A DNA stretch of 64,000 bases, from positions 125,041-189,040 of the forward strand of contig NZ_DGLI01000025.1 in the NCBI RefSeq assembly GCF_002387895.1, given 5' to 3'. Source of the DNA: Clostridium sp. UBA4548 (GTDB lineage Bacteria; Bacillota; Clostridia; Clostridiales; Clostridiaceae). Under the pieces are notes generated by a model. It was not told where the DNA came from. It was given only the letters and a program-made list of their open reading frames with translations, and did no database searches. Made by a program: the position numbers and the translations under genes. Of the stretch, positions 9,315 to 18,023 are shown in pieces; position 1 is the stretch's first letter; each line of letters starts with the position of its first letter.

Positions 9315-9842
9315 ATGAAGGAAAATATAATATTAGTAGGACTAAGCACCTGTGGAAAAACTACTCTAGGAAAAGAAGTTAGTAAAAGGTTAAAAGTAAA
9401 TTTTATAGATTGTGATAATGTAATAGAACATAAAGAAGGTAAGTGCATAAGTGAAATATTTAAAGTTTCGGGGGAAAACTATTTCAGACAATTGGAAAAG
9501 GAATTAATAAGTAGTTTTTTTCAATTACAATCTACTGTTATTAGTACAGGAGGGGGAATGCCTATATACAACAATAATATGGAGTTGTTAAAAAAAATAG
9601 GCGTTGTTATATTTTTAAATACCCCAATTGATACACTGATTAGTAGAAATTTAAAAATAAATAATAGACCCCTTATAATAGGAAATACAGCAGAAAAAAT
9701 AAAGAATATGTATAATCATAGAGTGGATATATATAGAAAGGCTCATTATACTTTAGACACTAGCAATCTAAATATAGAGCAATCTGTGGATGCTATAATT
9801 AATTTAGTAAAAACCCATATGAATTTGCAGTATATAAAATAA
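9315..9842 (+). CDS. aroK: Shikimate kinase
   Basis: Phosphorylates shikimate at O3 with ATP (fifth step of chorismate synthesis). 175 aa, the normal size. Seen: P-loop GLSTCGKTTLG (about 8-18), the Asp of IDCDNVIE, the shikimate-binding Arg in YFRQLEKE, STGGGMP, and the lid region NNRPLI. The start is ATG 9315, preceded by AGGAG at 6 nt; an in-frame ATG at 9297 has no ribosome site. Stand-alone kinase with no other aro gene nearby. Confidence 0.93.
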   Translation: MKENIILVGLSTCGKTTLGKEVSKRLKVNFIDCDNVIEHKEGKCISEIFKVSGENYFRQLEKELISSFFQLQSTVISTGGGMPIYNNNMELLKKIGVVIFLNTPIDTLISRNLKINNRPLIIGNTAEKIKNMYNHRVDIYRKAHYTLDTSNLNIEQSVDAIINLVKTHMNLQYIK

Positions 9843-10059
9843 TATATTTGCAAATAGTGTTGAGTTTTGGTAAAATAATTTTGTTAGCGAAAAAAAGAAT
9901 GTGGATACTTATGAAAAATATAGTATTTTTGGATTCTTATGTACATAGCTAATAAAAGAGTTGACAAAAAATTAACATGAAATAAGGTTTGGTATTAATT
10001 TATTTTAATAGGTTATAATAAATGTAACTAACAACGCAATTATACAGGAGGTAACACTG

Positions 10060-10617
10060 ATGATATCAGCAGGAGATTTAAGAAAAGGAACAACTTTTGA
10101 AGAGGGTGGACAAGTTTATACTGTAATAGACTTTTTACATGTTAAACCAGGTAAAGGAGCTGCTTTCGTAAGAACTAAATTAAGAAATGCGGTAACTGGT
10201 GGGGTTACTGAAACAACTTTTAACCCAACAGCTAAATTACAAGAAGCAGTTATTGAAAGAAAAGAAATGCAATACTTATATTCTGATGGAGAATTATACT
10301 ACTTCATGGATCAAGAAACTTATGAGCAAATTCCACTTAACTATGAAAAAGTTGAAGAAGCAATTAAGTTCTTAAAAGAAAATATGTATGCTGTTATTAA
10401 GTTTTACAAAGGAGAGGCTTTCTCTGTTGAAGCGCCAAACTTTGTTGAATTAGTTATAACTCACACAGAACCAGGAGCAAAAGGAAACTCTACTTCAAAC
10501 GTTATGAAGCCAGCTACAGTTGAAACTGGTGCAATAGTTCCAGTTCCACTATTCGTAAATGAAGGTGAAACAATTAGAATAGACACAAGAACAGGTGAAT
10601 ATATGGAAAGAGTTTAA
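10060..10617 (+). CDS. efp: Elongation factor P
   Basis: Relieves ribosome stalling at polyproline stretches. 185 aa in three beta-barrel domains (KOW-like N-terminal domain, two OB domains) ending in the usual DTRTGEYMERV. The tip loop PGKGAA carries Lys32, the position that receives the modification in other bacteria; the modifying enzyme cannot be told from here. AGGAGG precedes the ATG. Monocistronic: its own upstream region and a strong terminator immediately after. Codon choice is more regular than in its neighbours, as expected for a highly expressed gene. Confidence 0.98.
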   Translation: MISAGDLRKGTTFEEGGQVYTVIDFLHVKPGKGAAFVRTKLRNAVTGGVTETTFNPTAKLQEAVIERKEMQYLYSDGELYYFMDQETYEQIPLNYEKVEEAIKFLKENMYAVIKFYKGEAFSVEAPNFVELVITHTEPGAKGNSTSNVMKPATVETGAIVPVPLFVNEGETIRIDTRTGEYMERV

Positions 10618-10628
10618 CTCTTTCATAA

Positions 10629-10663
10629 AAAGCTAATCGAATTAATTCGATTAGCTTTTTTTC
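10629..10663 (+). terminator. Rho-independent terminator after efp
   Basis: Perfect inverted repeat AAGCTAATCGAATT / AATTCGATTAGCTT followed by a T tract, 12 nt after the efp stop. Confidence 0.9.
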
Positions 10664-10767
10664 TTTTTGTAATAATAGCATCATTTTTTATGACCTTAGG
10701 AAAGAAAACTCTCTCAGCCTCTTCAGATGAGAGCCTTGTGCTAAAAATTAAACTTTATTGTATCAAA

Positions 10768-10831
10768 GATAACTTTGTTGAGTTAAATCTCCTTTCAAAG
10801 CCACTTTGAAAAATGAACTTGTATTATTTAA
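10768..10831 (+). repeat. Dispersed repeat A, partial copy A1
   Basis: Matches the 3' end of repeat A: aactttgttgagttaaat, ctcctttcaaagcc, then aaaatgaacttgt and attattt. Copy A2 (28833-29017) and inverted copy A3 (40566-40750) are longer. Confidence 0.6.
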
Positions 10832-10920
10832 AAGGGTTTATATTTTTAAAAATAAATTTATATTTTGGTAATAATTGCAGTAGTTACTTAATAACAATTA
10901 AGTAAGAAAGGATGATGCTT

Positions 10921-11844
10921 ATGTTAACTAAAGATATATCGGATATATTACCAAACACAATAAAAAATGAAATTCAACGATGCGATAAATTGGACAAGAT
11001 TCAAGAAATTAGAGTAAAAGTGAATAAACCCTTGTTTTTAGTTTGTGACAACAAGGAATTAAAATTAAATTATAGTTCAACTCTTGAAGATGTAAAGATT
11101 ATTCTTCAAAGAATGAGCAATTATTCTATTTATGCATTTGAGGATGAAATAAAACAGGGGTATATTACTATCCAAGGTGGACATAGAGTTGGACTGTGTG
11201 GAAGCTGTGTTTTGGATAAAAACTCTATTAAAACAATTAAAAATATAGCATCTATAAATATCAGAGTAGCAAGAGAGGTAATAGGTTGTGGAGATAGGAT
11301 AATACCCTATATTACAAAGGATAATAGAATTCTTAATACTATTATAATTTCTCCACCCAAATGCGGTAAGACTACAATTTTAAGAGATTTAGCAAGATTA
11401 ATTTCTTATGGAGTTCCTAAGCTTAATTTGTCAGGTAAGAATGTTTCAGTAATTGACGAAAGAAGTGAAATTGGAGCTTGCTTTAGGGGGATACCTCAAA
11501 TGGATATTGGTATAAGAACAGATATTTTAGATGGATGCCCTAAAAGTGAAGGCATAATCATGGCTATTAGAAGTATGGCTCCACAAGTAGTTATTTGTGA
11601 TGAAATAGGAACTTATAAGGATATGGAAAGCATTATTTTAGCATTAAATTCAGGAGTGAATCTAATTACTACCATACATGGATTTGATGTTGATGACCTT
11701 TATAGAAGACCAGTATTTAAAGAAGTAATGGAAAATAAAGTTTTTGATAAAGCAGTGGTTTTAAGTAATAGAAGGGGTATTGCCACCATAGAATATATAT
11801 ATGATTTTACTAAAGGTGAGAAAGTAAGGGGGGAGAGTTATTGA
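10921..11844 (+). CDS. spoIIIAA: Stage III sporulation protein AA (ATPase)
   Basis: Mother-cell ATPase that resembles secretion ATPases and is thought to energise the SpoIIIA-SpoIIQ feeding channel. 307 aa. Seen: the P-loop PPKCGKTTILRDLARL (about 148-160), VIDERSEIGACFRG, a Walker B-like VVICDEIG, and a C-terminal helical region. Of three in-frame ATGs at 10912, 10915 and 10921, only the last has proper spacing (8 nt) to AAAGGA. First gene of the complete eight-gene operon; its stop overlaps the next start (TTGA). Confidence 0.95.
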   Translation: MLTKDISDILPNTIKNEIQRCDKLDKIQEIRVKVNKPLFLVCDNKELKLNYSSTLEDVKIILQRMSNYSIYAFEDEIKQGYITIQGGHRVGLCGSCVLDKNSIKTIKNIASINIRVAREVIGCGDRIIPYITKDNRILNTIIISPPKCGKTTILRDLARLISYGVPKLNLSGKNVSVIDERSEIGACFRGIPQMDIGIRTDILDGCPKSEGIIMAIRSMAPQVVICDEIGTYKDMESIILALNSGVNLITTIHGFDVDDLYRRPVFKEVMENKVFDKAVVLSNRRGIATIEYIYDFTKGEKVRGESY

Positions 11845-12359
11845 TAAAAATACTGGGAATACTTTTGATTTTAATTTCTTCAACTGTAGTTGGATTTATG
11901 TATGGAGAAGGAATGAAGAAAAGAGTTAAGGATTTGAATGAGCTTTTAAGAGGCGTGTATATATTAAAAAATGAAATTAATTACATGCATTCCTTACTAC
12001 CAGAAGCTCTTATGAAGGTGTCAGAAAAGTGTACAGGTATTATTAAAAAAATATTTGTTGATGCATCAACAATACTTCTAAGTAATGAAGAAGTAGATGT
12101 ATATACAAGCTTTAAGAAGTCTATTGACATAAATAAATCTAATATAAATCTTACTAAAGAAGATTTAAGTATTTTTTTAGACCTAACTAAGAGTTTAGGA
12201 GAACTAGATGTAGACGGGCATAACGATATATTCAGTTTAGTAACTGAAAATTTAAACAAAGCAATAATTGGAGCAGAGAGTAATTTAGAAAAAAGCATTA
12301 AGATGTATAGATATCTTGGGTTTTCCTTTGGGGCCATGATTGCAATAGTTTTAATTTAG
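11841..12359 (+). CDS. spoIIIAB: Stage III sporulation protein AB
   Basis: 172 aa with hydrophobic helices at both ends (about 3-20 and 155-172), the typical SpoIIIAB topology; GspF-like inner membrane component of the feeding channel. The start is TTG at 11841, overlapping the spoIIIAA stop by 4 nt, behind a purine-rich AAGGGGGGAG. No other start lies near the conserved N-terminal helix. Expected to couple to the AA ATPase. Confidence 0.92.
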   Translation: MIKILGILLILISSTVVGFMYGEGMKKRVKDLNELLRGVYILKNEINYMHSLLPEALMKVSEKCTGIIKKIFVDASTILLSNEEVDVYTSFKKSIDINKSNINLTKEDLSIFLDLTKSLGELDVDGHNDIFSLVTENLNKAIIGAESNLEKSIKMYRYLGFSFGAMIAIVLI

Positions 12360-12369
12360 GAGGGGTAAT

Positions 12370-12567
12370 ATGTTAGACATGAGTACAATTTTTAAAATAG
12401 CTATAGTGGGAATTGTAATGATAATTCTTGAAAAAGTTTTAAATAGTGGAGGCAAATCAGAATATGCTGTCATAAGCAATTTAGCAGGAGTAATAATTAT
12501 ATTGATGCTTGTAATTAGCTTGATTAGCAAGCTATTTAACTCAGTTCAAACACTATTTTATTTTTAG
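12370..12567 (+). CDS. spoIIIAC: Stage III sporulation protein AC
   Basis: 65 aa, two transmembrane helices (about 6-22 and 35-55), the expected size and topology for SpoIIIAC, a small membrane component of the SpoIIIA channel. Contains the family-typical LEKVLNSGGKSEYA loop. AGGAGGGG precedes the ATG. Very short genes like this are easily missed, but the context (AB upstream, AD downstream) makes the identity firm. Confidence 0.93.
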   Translation: MLDMSTIFKIAIVGIVMIILEKVLNSGGKSEYAVISNLAGVIIILMLVISLISKLFNSVQTLFYF

Positions 12568-12576
12568 GAGGGTACT

Positions 12577-12960
12577 ATGGAAATAATTAAAGTAGTTACC
12601 TTTGCTCTAGTTGCACTTATAATTGTCATGGTGGTTAAGAATGAAAGAAATGACATAGCGGTGTTCTTAAGTTTGGTTGCTGGAATAATGATTTTTATCT
12701 TTATGATTAGTAAGCTCACTATAGTGATAAACTTTTTACAAAGTTTATCCAACAAGGCAAATATAGACGTGGTTTATTTAGATACAGTTTTTAAAGTCCT
12801 TGGTATTGCATATTTGTCTTCCTTTTGTAGTGAGGTATGTAAAGATGCTGGTGAAGGTAGTATTGCAGCTAAGGTAGAGTTTGCTGGAAAGATATTAATA
12901 TTAACCTTAGCCATACCTATACTAATGGCTGTAATGAGAAGTATATTAAAAATAATGTAG
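12577..12960 (+). CDS. spoIIIAD: Stage III sporulation protein AD
   Basis: 127 aa, four predicted membrane helices. It carries the family region YLSSFCSEVCKDAGEGSIAAKVEFAGK (about 84-110), which is highly conserved in SpoIIIAD. AGGAGGG ribosome site, 9 bp after spoIIIAC. Acts in the mother-cell membrane during engulfment. Confidence 0.94.
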   Translation: MEIIKVVTFALVALIIVMVVKNERNDIAVFLSLVAGIMIFIFMISKLTIVINFLQSLSNKANIDVVYLDTVFKVLGIAYLSSFCSEVCKDAGEGSIAAKVEFAGKILILTLAIPILMAVMRSILKIM

Positions 12961-12969
12961 AGGTATATT

Positions 12970-14118
12970 ATGAAAAAAATATTATTAATTCTGATGATGA
13001 TTTTATGGATACCCTTAAATGTCCAGGCCTCGGAGGAAATAAAAATTGACCAGGAACAAATGAATAAAGTTAATGGATTATATAATTATATTTCTAACAT
13101 GCAAAATGAATATGATTTATTAAGAGATATGTCGCCAAAAGAATTTGTTGAAGCGTACATGAAAAATGGACAAGGATCTTTACAGGAAAAGAAAATCACT
13201 AAAATAGCACTAAGTTATATTTTTAAAGAAGTAGTAGCCTCTTTTAAAATAATTGGGGGACTTATTATCATTGCAGTAGTATGCGCCCTTCTAAATAACT
13301 TACAAAGTGCATTTAGCAATGAAAGTTTGTCTAATATTGCATATTTTGCGTGCTTTGCAGTGATGATTACTATAATAGCTAAGGGGTTTTATGTGGGGGT
13401 AGATTTAGTTCATGATGTAATTTTAGATATAAGCAATTTTATGGCAGCCTTAATGCCGGTTTTAATTGCACTTCTTGCCAGTGTTGGTAGTTTTACGGAA
13501 GCTATCGTTATGGATCCTATAATAATGGCAGCCTGTAGCATAGGTGCAAATTTATATTCTACTATTATTATACCCATTATTTGCATGAGTTTTGTACTAG
13601 AGTTTGTAAATAATATTTCAGATGGATATAACATTGATAAACTCACGGCTTTATTAAGAAAATGTGCCCTGTGGTCTCAAGGAATAATTCTTACGATCTT
13701 TGTAGGAATAATAACTATAAGAGGAATAACTTCAAGTAGTTTAGATTTGGTAACTACGAAGACAGCAAAGTATGCAGTGGATAGCTTCATTCCAGTAGTT
13801 GGAAAAACCTTGTCTGATGCTTTTGCTACAGTAGCTAGCTACACAATGCTACTTAAGAGTTCTGTAAGTGTATTAGGGGTACTAGTGTTAATTGGAATTG
13901 TGTTAGTTCCAATAATAAAAATAGTTACTATGGCATTTATGTACAAGCTAACTGCGGCATTATTACAACCCGTAAGTGATAAAAAGGTTACTGCTGTAAT
14001 TGATTCTGCTGGAAGTTCCTTAATTCTTTTGGGATCATGTTTAATAAGTGTGACTATAATGTTCTTTATTATGATAACTATAATTGCAACTACTGGAAAA
14101 GGCTTAATACTAGCATAA
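12970..14118 (+). CDS. spoIIIAE: Stage III sporulation protein AE
   Basis: 382 aa polytopic membrane protein with a cleavable-looking signal peptide (MKKILLILMMILWIPLNVQAS), a soluble segment to about 85, then at least seven hydrophobic segments. Contains PVLIALLASVG and the Gly/Ser-rich stretches of the family. Largest subunit of the SpoIIIA complex, possibly the channel proper. 9 bp after spoIIIAD, with AGAGG before the ATG. Confidence 0.94.
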   Translation: MKKILLILMMILWIPLNVQASEEIKIDQEQMNKVNGLYNYISNMQNEYDLLRDMSPKEFVEAYMKNGQGSLQEKKITKIALSYIFKEVVASFKIIGGLIIIAVVCALLNNLQSAFSNESLSNIAYFACFAVMITIIAKGFYVGVDLVHDVILDISNFMAALMPVLIALLASVGSFTEAIVMDPIIMAACSIGANLYSTIIIPIICMSFVLEFVNNISDGYNIDKLTALLRKCALWSQGIILTIFVGIITIRGITSSSLDLVTTKTAKYAVDSFIPVVGKTLSDAFATVASYTMLLKSSVSVLGVLVLIGIVLVPIIKIVTMAFMYKLTAALLQPVSDKKVTAVIDSAGSSLILLGSCLISVTIMFFIMITIIATTGKGLILA

Positions 14119-14142
14119 AACTTTGTAAAAGCAGGTGGTATT

Positions 14143-14751
14143 ATGATTGAAGCATTAAAAACCTGGATAATAACAATTTGCACTGCAGTGTTTTTTACAA
14201 CTGCAGTACAAATGATACTTCCAGAAGGATCATTAAAAAAATATTCTAATTTTGTTTTAGGATTAATAATATTAGTTGTCATGTTAAATCCCATTGTAAA
14301 AATATTTAACCCTAATATAAGCATTAATAATTTAATAGAAACCTCATCAGCCTATATCTCAAAAAAAGAATACGAAGGTGATTTTGAGAAGTATAGGGAT
14401 GCCAATATTAATAATACTCTTAATGCTTTCAAAAACAATTTAGAAAAACAATGCATTAGGGATTTAGAAAAAACTTTTGGAAAAGATAAGTATAAAGCTA
14501 AAGTTAATGCACAGTATGATAAAAAGGACAATATATTCCTAATAAATAGCATAGAAATCGGAATAAATGATGGTTCTGTTGAAAGGGTTAAAAACGTTGA
14601 AATAGGCAAGGAAAGTGTTACAGTAGACAGTCCAGATAAAGTGGATAATAAAAAAGCTACGGAAATAAAAGATTATATTAGTTCTAAATATGATATATCC
14701 AAAAATAAAATTTATATATACAGAGCAAATTCTGTATACAAAATAAATTAA
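14143..14751 (+). CDS. spoIIIAF: Stage III sporulation protein AF
   Basis: 202 aa: two N-terminal transmembrane helices (about 7-24 and 35-52), then a soluble domain (about 75-202) of the ring-building-motif type found in SpoIIIAF/AG and flagellar/secretion ring proteins. The AGGTGG site suits ATG 14143. Continuous with the operon (24 bp gap). Confidence 0.92.
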   Translation: MIEALKTWIITICTAVFFTTAVQMILPEGSLKKYSNFVLGLIILVVMLNPIVKIFNPNISINNLIETSSAYISKKEYEGDFEKYRDANINNTLNAFKNNLEKQCIRDLEKTFGKDKYKAKVNAQYDKKDNIFLINSIEIGINDGSVERVKNVEIGKESVTVDSPDKVDNKKATEIKDYISSKYDISKNKIYIYRANSVYKIN

Positions 14752-14780
14752 AACTCATGATTAAAAAGGGGGGAATTTAA

Positions 14781-15455
14781 ATGTTAGAGGAGCTAAAAAA
14801 TAAGATAACCAGGATACTTAAAGGGGAAGTTAAATTAGTAGAACCTTCGCCAGAAAAACAAGCTGATGATAAAAAAACACCAAAAAACAAAGGGAAAAAC
14901 TTTATGACAAATATGATGATTTTATTCTTATCAGGAGTACTTTTAGTAATTGTTAGCAGTATATTTAAGCCAGAAATTTTACCTACAGATGAAAACAAAT
15001 CCAAGGATAAGGCTGTTCAGACAAGTAGCGATGGAATAAACTCACCTACCACAGAAAACTCTTATAAGGAAAAGGTGCAAAATGAGTTAATATCTACTTT
15101 AGAACATATTGATGGAGTTGGCAGTGTTCGTGTAATGATTTACTTTGAGGGAGGAGAGGAGCAAATTCCTGCATTTAACACTAACGATTCTACCAGCACT
15201 ACAGATGAAAAGGATCCTTCAGGAGGGACTAGAAAAATTACACAGGACAATGGAGGGAATACCGTAGTAATGACAAATGAGGGAGACAATCAACAACCCT
15301 TTATCCTAAAAAAATATAATCCTAAGATTACTGGAATATGTGTTGTGGCTGAAGGGGCAAGTGATAAGGTTACTGAGCTTAGAGTTCGTCAGGCGGTAAC
15401 TATACTATTTGGACTGCCAGAAAATAAAGTTCAGGTATATCCTATGAAAAAGTAG
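14781..15455 (+). CDS. spoIIIAG: Stage III sporulation protein AG
   Basis: 224 aa: a cytoplasmic N-terminus, one membrane helix (about 48-65, MTNMMILFLSGVLLVIVS), a low-complexity linker, and a YscJ/FliF-like ring-building domain with the characteristic insertion (about 100-215; GSVRVMIYFEGGEE, ITGICVVAEGASD, VRQAVTILFGLPENKVQV). In B. subtilis SpoIIIAG forms the large ring of the channel. AGGGGGGAA ribosome site. Confidence 0.95.
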   Translation: MLEELKNKITRILKGEVKLVEPSPEKQADDKKTPKNKGKNFMTNMMILFLSGVLLVIVSSIFKPEILPTDENKSKDKAVQTSSDGINSPTTENSYKEKVQNELISTLEHIDGVGSVRVMIYFEGGEEQIPAFNTNDSTSTTDEKDPSGGTRKITQDNGGNTVVMTNEGDNQQPFILKKYNPKITGICVVAEGASDKVTELRVRQAVTILFGLPENKVQVYPMKK

Positions 15456-15495
15456 CATATAATGTGTTAGAAATAAAAATTTGGGGGGAATAAAA

Positions 15496-15981
15496 ATGAA
15501 TAAAAAACAAACTATAATTATTTCTGTACTTTTAGTATTAATCGTGTTTGCTGGTTATCTTGCAACACAAGTAAATGGTCCACTTTATGTAACTGATGAT
15601 CAATTTGTAGGTGAAACTGCAAAAACTTCAACAAAGAGCAATTTTTTCACTGAAGCTGCCTTAAAGCGTGATCAGGATCAAGCTAAAGCTATTCAAAGTT
15701 TAAAGAGCTTACTTGATGATGCTAATGTTCCAGCAGAGCAAAAAGCACAAGTTTCAATTGAATATAAAGATTTAGCTCTACAAACTGAAAAAGAAGGCGA
15801 AATTGAGTTAACACTTAAAGCTCAAGGTTATGAAGAAGCTTTATGTACACTAGACAAAGAAAAAGCTACAGTATTTGTTAAATCAGAAAAAGAATTAAGT
15901 GACCAACAAGTAAGACAAATTAAAGACGTAGTAATGAGTAAATCTAACATAAAAAATATAGAAATTAAGGTTGCTCAATAA
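15496..15981 (+). CDS. spoIIIAH: Stage III sporulation protein AH
   Basis: 161 aa: an N-terminal membrane helix (KKQTIIISVLLVLIVFAGYLA), a linker, and a compact alpha/beta domain (about 60-161) that in the family binds forespore SpoIIQ across the intermembrane space. The start is ATG 15496 behind TTGGGGGGAA; an in-frame TTG at 15481 overlaps that site. It seems shorter than the roughly 220-residue Bacillus protein, mainly in the linker. Last gene of the operon. Confidence 0.92.
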   Translation: MNKKQTIIISVLLVLIVFAGYLATQVNGPLYVTDDQFVGETAKTSTKSNFFTEAALKRDQDQAKAIQSLKSLLDDANVPAEQKAQVSIEYKDLALQTEKEGEIELTLKAQGYEEALCTLDKEKATVFVKSEKELSDQQVRQIKDVVMSKSNIKNIEIKVAQ

Positions 15982-16056
15982 CATTTGTAAAATTATTCTT
16001 AATCTGATATAATGACCTTAGTAACTTTTACCTAATTAAAATAAGGGGGTACTGAT

Positions 16057-16443
16057 ATGGAAGAAAATATTTATAATGAACAAGAAGTTGGAATTGTAAA
16101 AATTTCAGATGAAGTAGTAAGTGTAATAGCAGGATTAGCAGCAGCTGAAGTAGAAGGTATTGCAGGCATGAGTGCTAGCATAGTTGGTGAAATTAGTCAA
16201 ATCTTTACTGGTAAGAAAAATGTGTCCAAAGGCGTTAAAGTAAGTGTAGAAAACAACAATGCAATTATTGATTTATATACAGTAGTTGAGTATGGAGTTA
16301 GAATACCTGAGCTTGCGCAAAAGGTTCAAACCAATGTAAAGAAGACAGTGGAAACTATGACTGGTTTGACTGTATCAGGTGTTAACATTTATATTCAAAA
16401 TGTTATACTCCCAAAATCAGATAAAGAAGAGGCAATAGATTAA
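16057..16443 (+). CDS. Asp23/Gls24 family protein (YqhY-like)
   Basis: 128 aa Asp23/Gls24 domain: VKISDEVVSVIAGLAAAEVEGIAGM, then NAIIDLYTVVEYGVRIPELAQKVQ. In Firmicutes YqhY-type members sit between the fatty-acid or spoIIIA genes and nusB, as here, and have been linked to envelope or lipid homeostasis. Soluble, no signal peptide. AAGGGGG ribosome site; followed by a strong terminator, so separately transcribed or the end of the spoIIIA unit. Confidence 0.93.
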   Translation: MEENIYNEQEVGIVKISDEVVSVIAGLAAAEVEGIAGMSASIVGEISQIFTGKKNVSKGVKVSVENNNAIIDLYTVVEYGVRIPELAQKVQTNVKKTVETMTGLTVSGVNIYIQNVILPKSDKEEAID

Positions 16444-16449
16444 TAAATA

Positions 16450-16477
16450 AACACCCTCTGAATTCAGAGGGTGTTTC
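16450..16477 (+). terminator. Rho-independent terminator after Asp23-family gene
   Basis: AACACCCTCTGAA / TTCAGAGGGTGTT, a perfect stem followed by TTTCC and further T-rich sequence. The remaining 250 bases to nusB are AT-rich and show no gene. Confidence 0.85.
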
Positions 16478-16733
16478 CATGTTTTCATTTTTATTTTCTT
16501 CGTAGCTAAAAATCTGTAAAAGTATATGTAAGTCTGTAATTTAAATGAAAATATGGTTAAGATATTATATAGATTACTTTTTAGGTAAAAATATAAAAGC
16601 ATATACTTGTAAGTAAAAGTTATAATACAATATAGTTATCTACAAAAAAAGAAAATTTTAAGTTTAATTTTATATAAACAACATTTATAATGTTAATACA
16701 CAGTTTAGATATCATAATATACGGAGGTACAAC

Positions 16734-17135
16734 ATGAATAGAAGAAAATCAAGAGAAATAGCAACGCAGTTATTATTTGAAATGTCAATCAATAAGGAAG
16801 ATTATAGTTTTATTATACATAATTTTAAAGAGAATTCTGATTTAGAGTTACAAGATATAGATTTTCAGTACATAGAGAGAATTCTAAGAGGATTCCAAGT
16901 TAATGGTAAAGAAATAGATTCTACCATAGAAAAGTATTTGGTTAAGTGGAAACTAGAAAGATTGCCTAAAATGAACTTAGCAATTTTAAGAATGGCAACT
17001 TGTGAGATATTATTTGAAGAAGATATTCCAGAGAGGGTATCAGTAAATGAAGCTATAGAACTTGCTAAGACCTATGGTGATGACAATGCTCCATCCTTCA
17101 TTAATGCAGTTTTAAACAATCTTGTTAAGAAATAG
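16734..17135 (+). CDS. nusB: Transcription antitermination factor NusB
   Basis: 133 aa all-helical NusB fold: NRRKSREIATQLLFEMSIN at the start and ERVSVNEAIELAKTYGDDNAPSFINAVLNNL at the end, both hallmark segments. Binds boxA RNA with NusE for rRNA antitermination. ACGGAGGTAC before the ATG. First gene of a long operon running at least to recN. Confidence 0.96.
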   Translation: MNRRKSREIATQLLFEMSINKEDYSFIIHNFKENSDLELQDIDFQYIERILRGFQVNGKEIDSTIEKYLVKWKLERLPKMNLAILRMATCEILFEEDIPERVSVNEAIELAKTYGDDNAPSFINAVLNNLVKK

Positions 17136-17147
17136 TTAGGTGTAAGT

Positions 17148-18023
17148 ATGGGAATAAAATTAAGTGGTACAGAAATCGCAAAAAGATTTAGAGCAGAAAT
17201 AAAAGAAACAATAAGTAGGGAAAAGAATACAGGTAAGAGAGCTCCTTTTTTAGCATCTATAATCATTGGAGAAGATGGAGGCTCTTTATCTTATATTAAA
17301 AATCAAATTAAGGTTAGTGAAGAACTGGGAATTAACTACGAAGTATTAAGATTTTCAAAGAACGTGGACGAAAGTGAAATAATAAAGGAAATTATGGAGC
17401 TTAATAATAGTGATAAAGTGGACGGAATAATACTACAACTTCCCTTACCTAGCACACTAGACGAAGGCAGGATAACTGAAAGTATATCCTACAAAAAAGA
17501 CGTGGATAGTTTAACAAATGTGAATATTGGTAAGTTTTACAAAGGAGAAGAGAGTTTCATACCTTGTACAGCAAGAAGTGTACTACAACTAATAAAAAGC
17601 AGTTGTGATGAATTAAAGGGAAAAAAAGCAGTGGTTGTGGGAAGAAGTAACATTGTTGGAAAACCAACTTCATACTTATTATTAAATGAACATTGTACAG
17701 TAACTATATGTCATTCTAATACTAAAGACTTAAAAACTATTTGTAAAAGTGCAGACATATTAGTCACTGCTTTAGGAATTCCTAACTTTATTACTAGGGA
17801 ATATATAAAAGATGAAGCTATTGTTATTGATGTTGGGACTACATTAGTAGACGGTAAAATAAGAGGAGATGTAGACTTTGACGATGTAATTGAAATAGCA
17901 GCTTGTGTAAGTCCTGTTCCAGGTGGAGTAGGAGCAATGACAACAACTATGTTAATGAAAAATACCTGCGAGGCGTGGTTAAAAAATGTATGCAAAGATA
18001 CTTACAGTTACAGCAGTAAATAA
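17148..18023 (+). CDS. folD: Bifunctional methylene-THF dehydrogenase / methenyl-THF cyclohydrolase
   Basis: Interconverts 5,10-methylene-THF and 10-formyl-THF. 291 aa with the catalytic Tyr and Lys in SYIKNQIK (about 48-55), GIILQLPLP, the NADP-binding VVGRSNIVGKP and the C-terminal PVPGGVGAMTTTML. Two usually constant stretches differ: KDVDSLTNVN instead of KDVDGxHxxN, and CTARSV instead of CTPxGV. Catalytic residues are kept, so activity is likely. The C-terminus overlaps the xseA start by 38 bp; the ribosome site is weak (TTAGGTG). Confidence 0.93.
   Translation: MGIKLSGTEIAKRFRAEIKETISREKNTGKRAPFLASIIIGEDGGSLSYIKNQIKVSEELGINYEVLRFSKNVDESEIIKEIMELNNSDKVDGIILQLPLPSTLDEGRITESISYKKDVDSLTNVNIGKFYKGEESFIPCTARSVLQLIKSSCDELKGKKAVVVGRSNIVGKPTSYLLLNEHCTVTICHSNTKDLKTICKSADILVTALGIPNFITREYIKDEAIVIDVGTTLVDGKIRGDVDFDDVIEIAACVSPVPGGVGAMTTTMLMKNTCEAWLKNVCKDTYSYSSK

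Larger units (their letters stand above)
10618..10920. other. Intergenic region between efp and spoIIIA operon
   Basis: About 300 bases with no gene: the efp terminator, then a partial copy of dispersed repeat A (10768-10831), then AT-rich sequence leading into spoIIIAA. A sigma-E promoter is expected here from other endospore formers, but I could not fix a convincing -35/-10 pair. Confidence 0.6.

Noticed and set aside
10832..10920. Sigma-E promoter before spoIIIAA
   Set aside because: Expected from biology, but no -35/-10 pair with correct spacing could be fixed in this AT-rich stretch.
13839..14324. Minus-strand frame of 161 codons across the spoIIIAE-AF junction
   Set aside because: It lies opposite two conserved sporulation genes, has no ribosome site and no coding character of its own.
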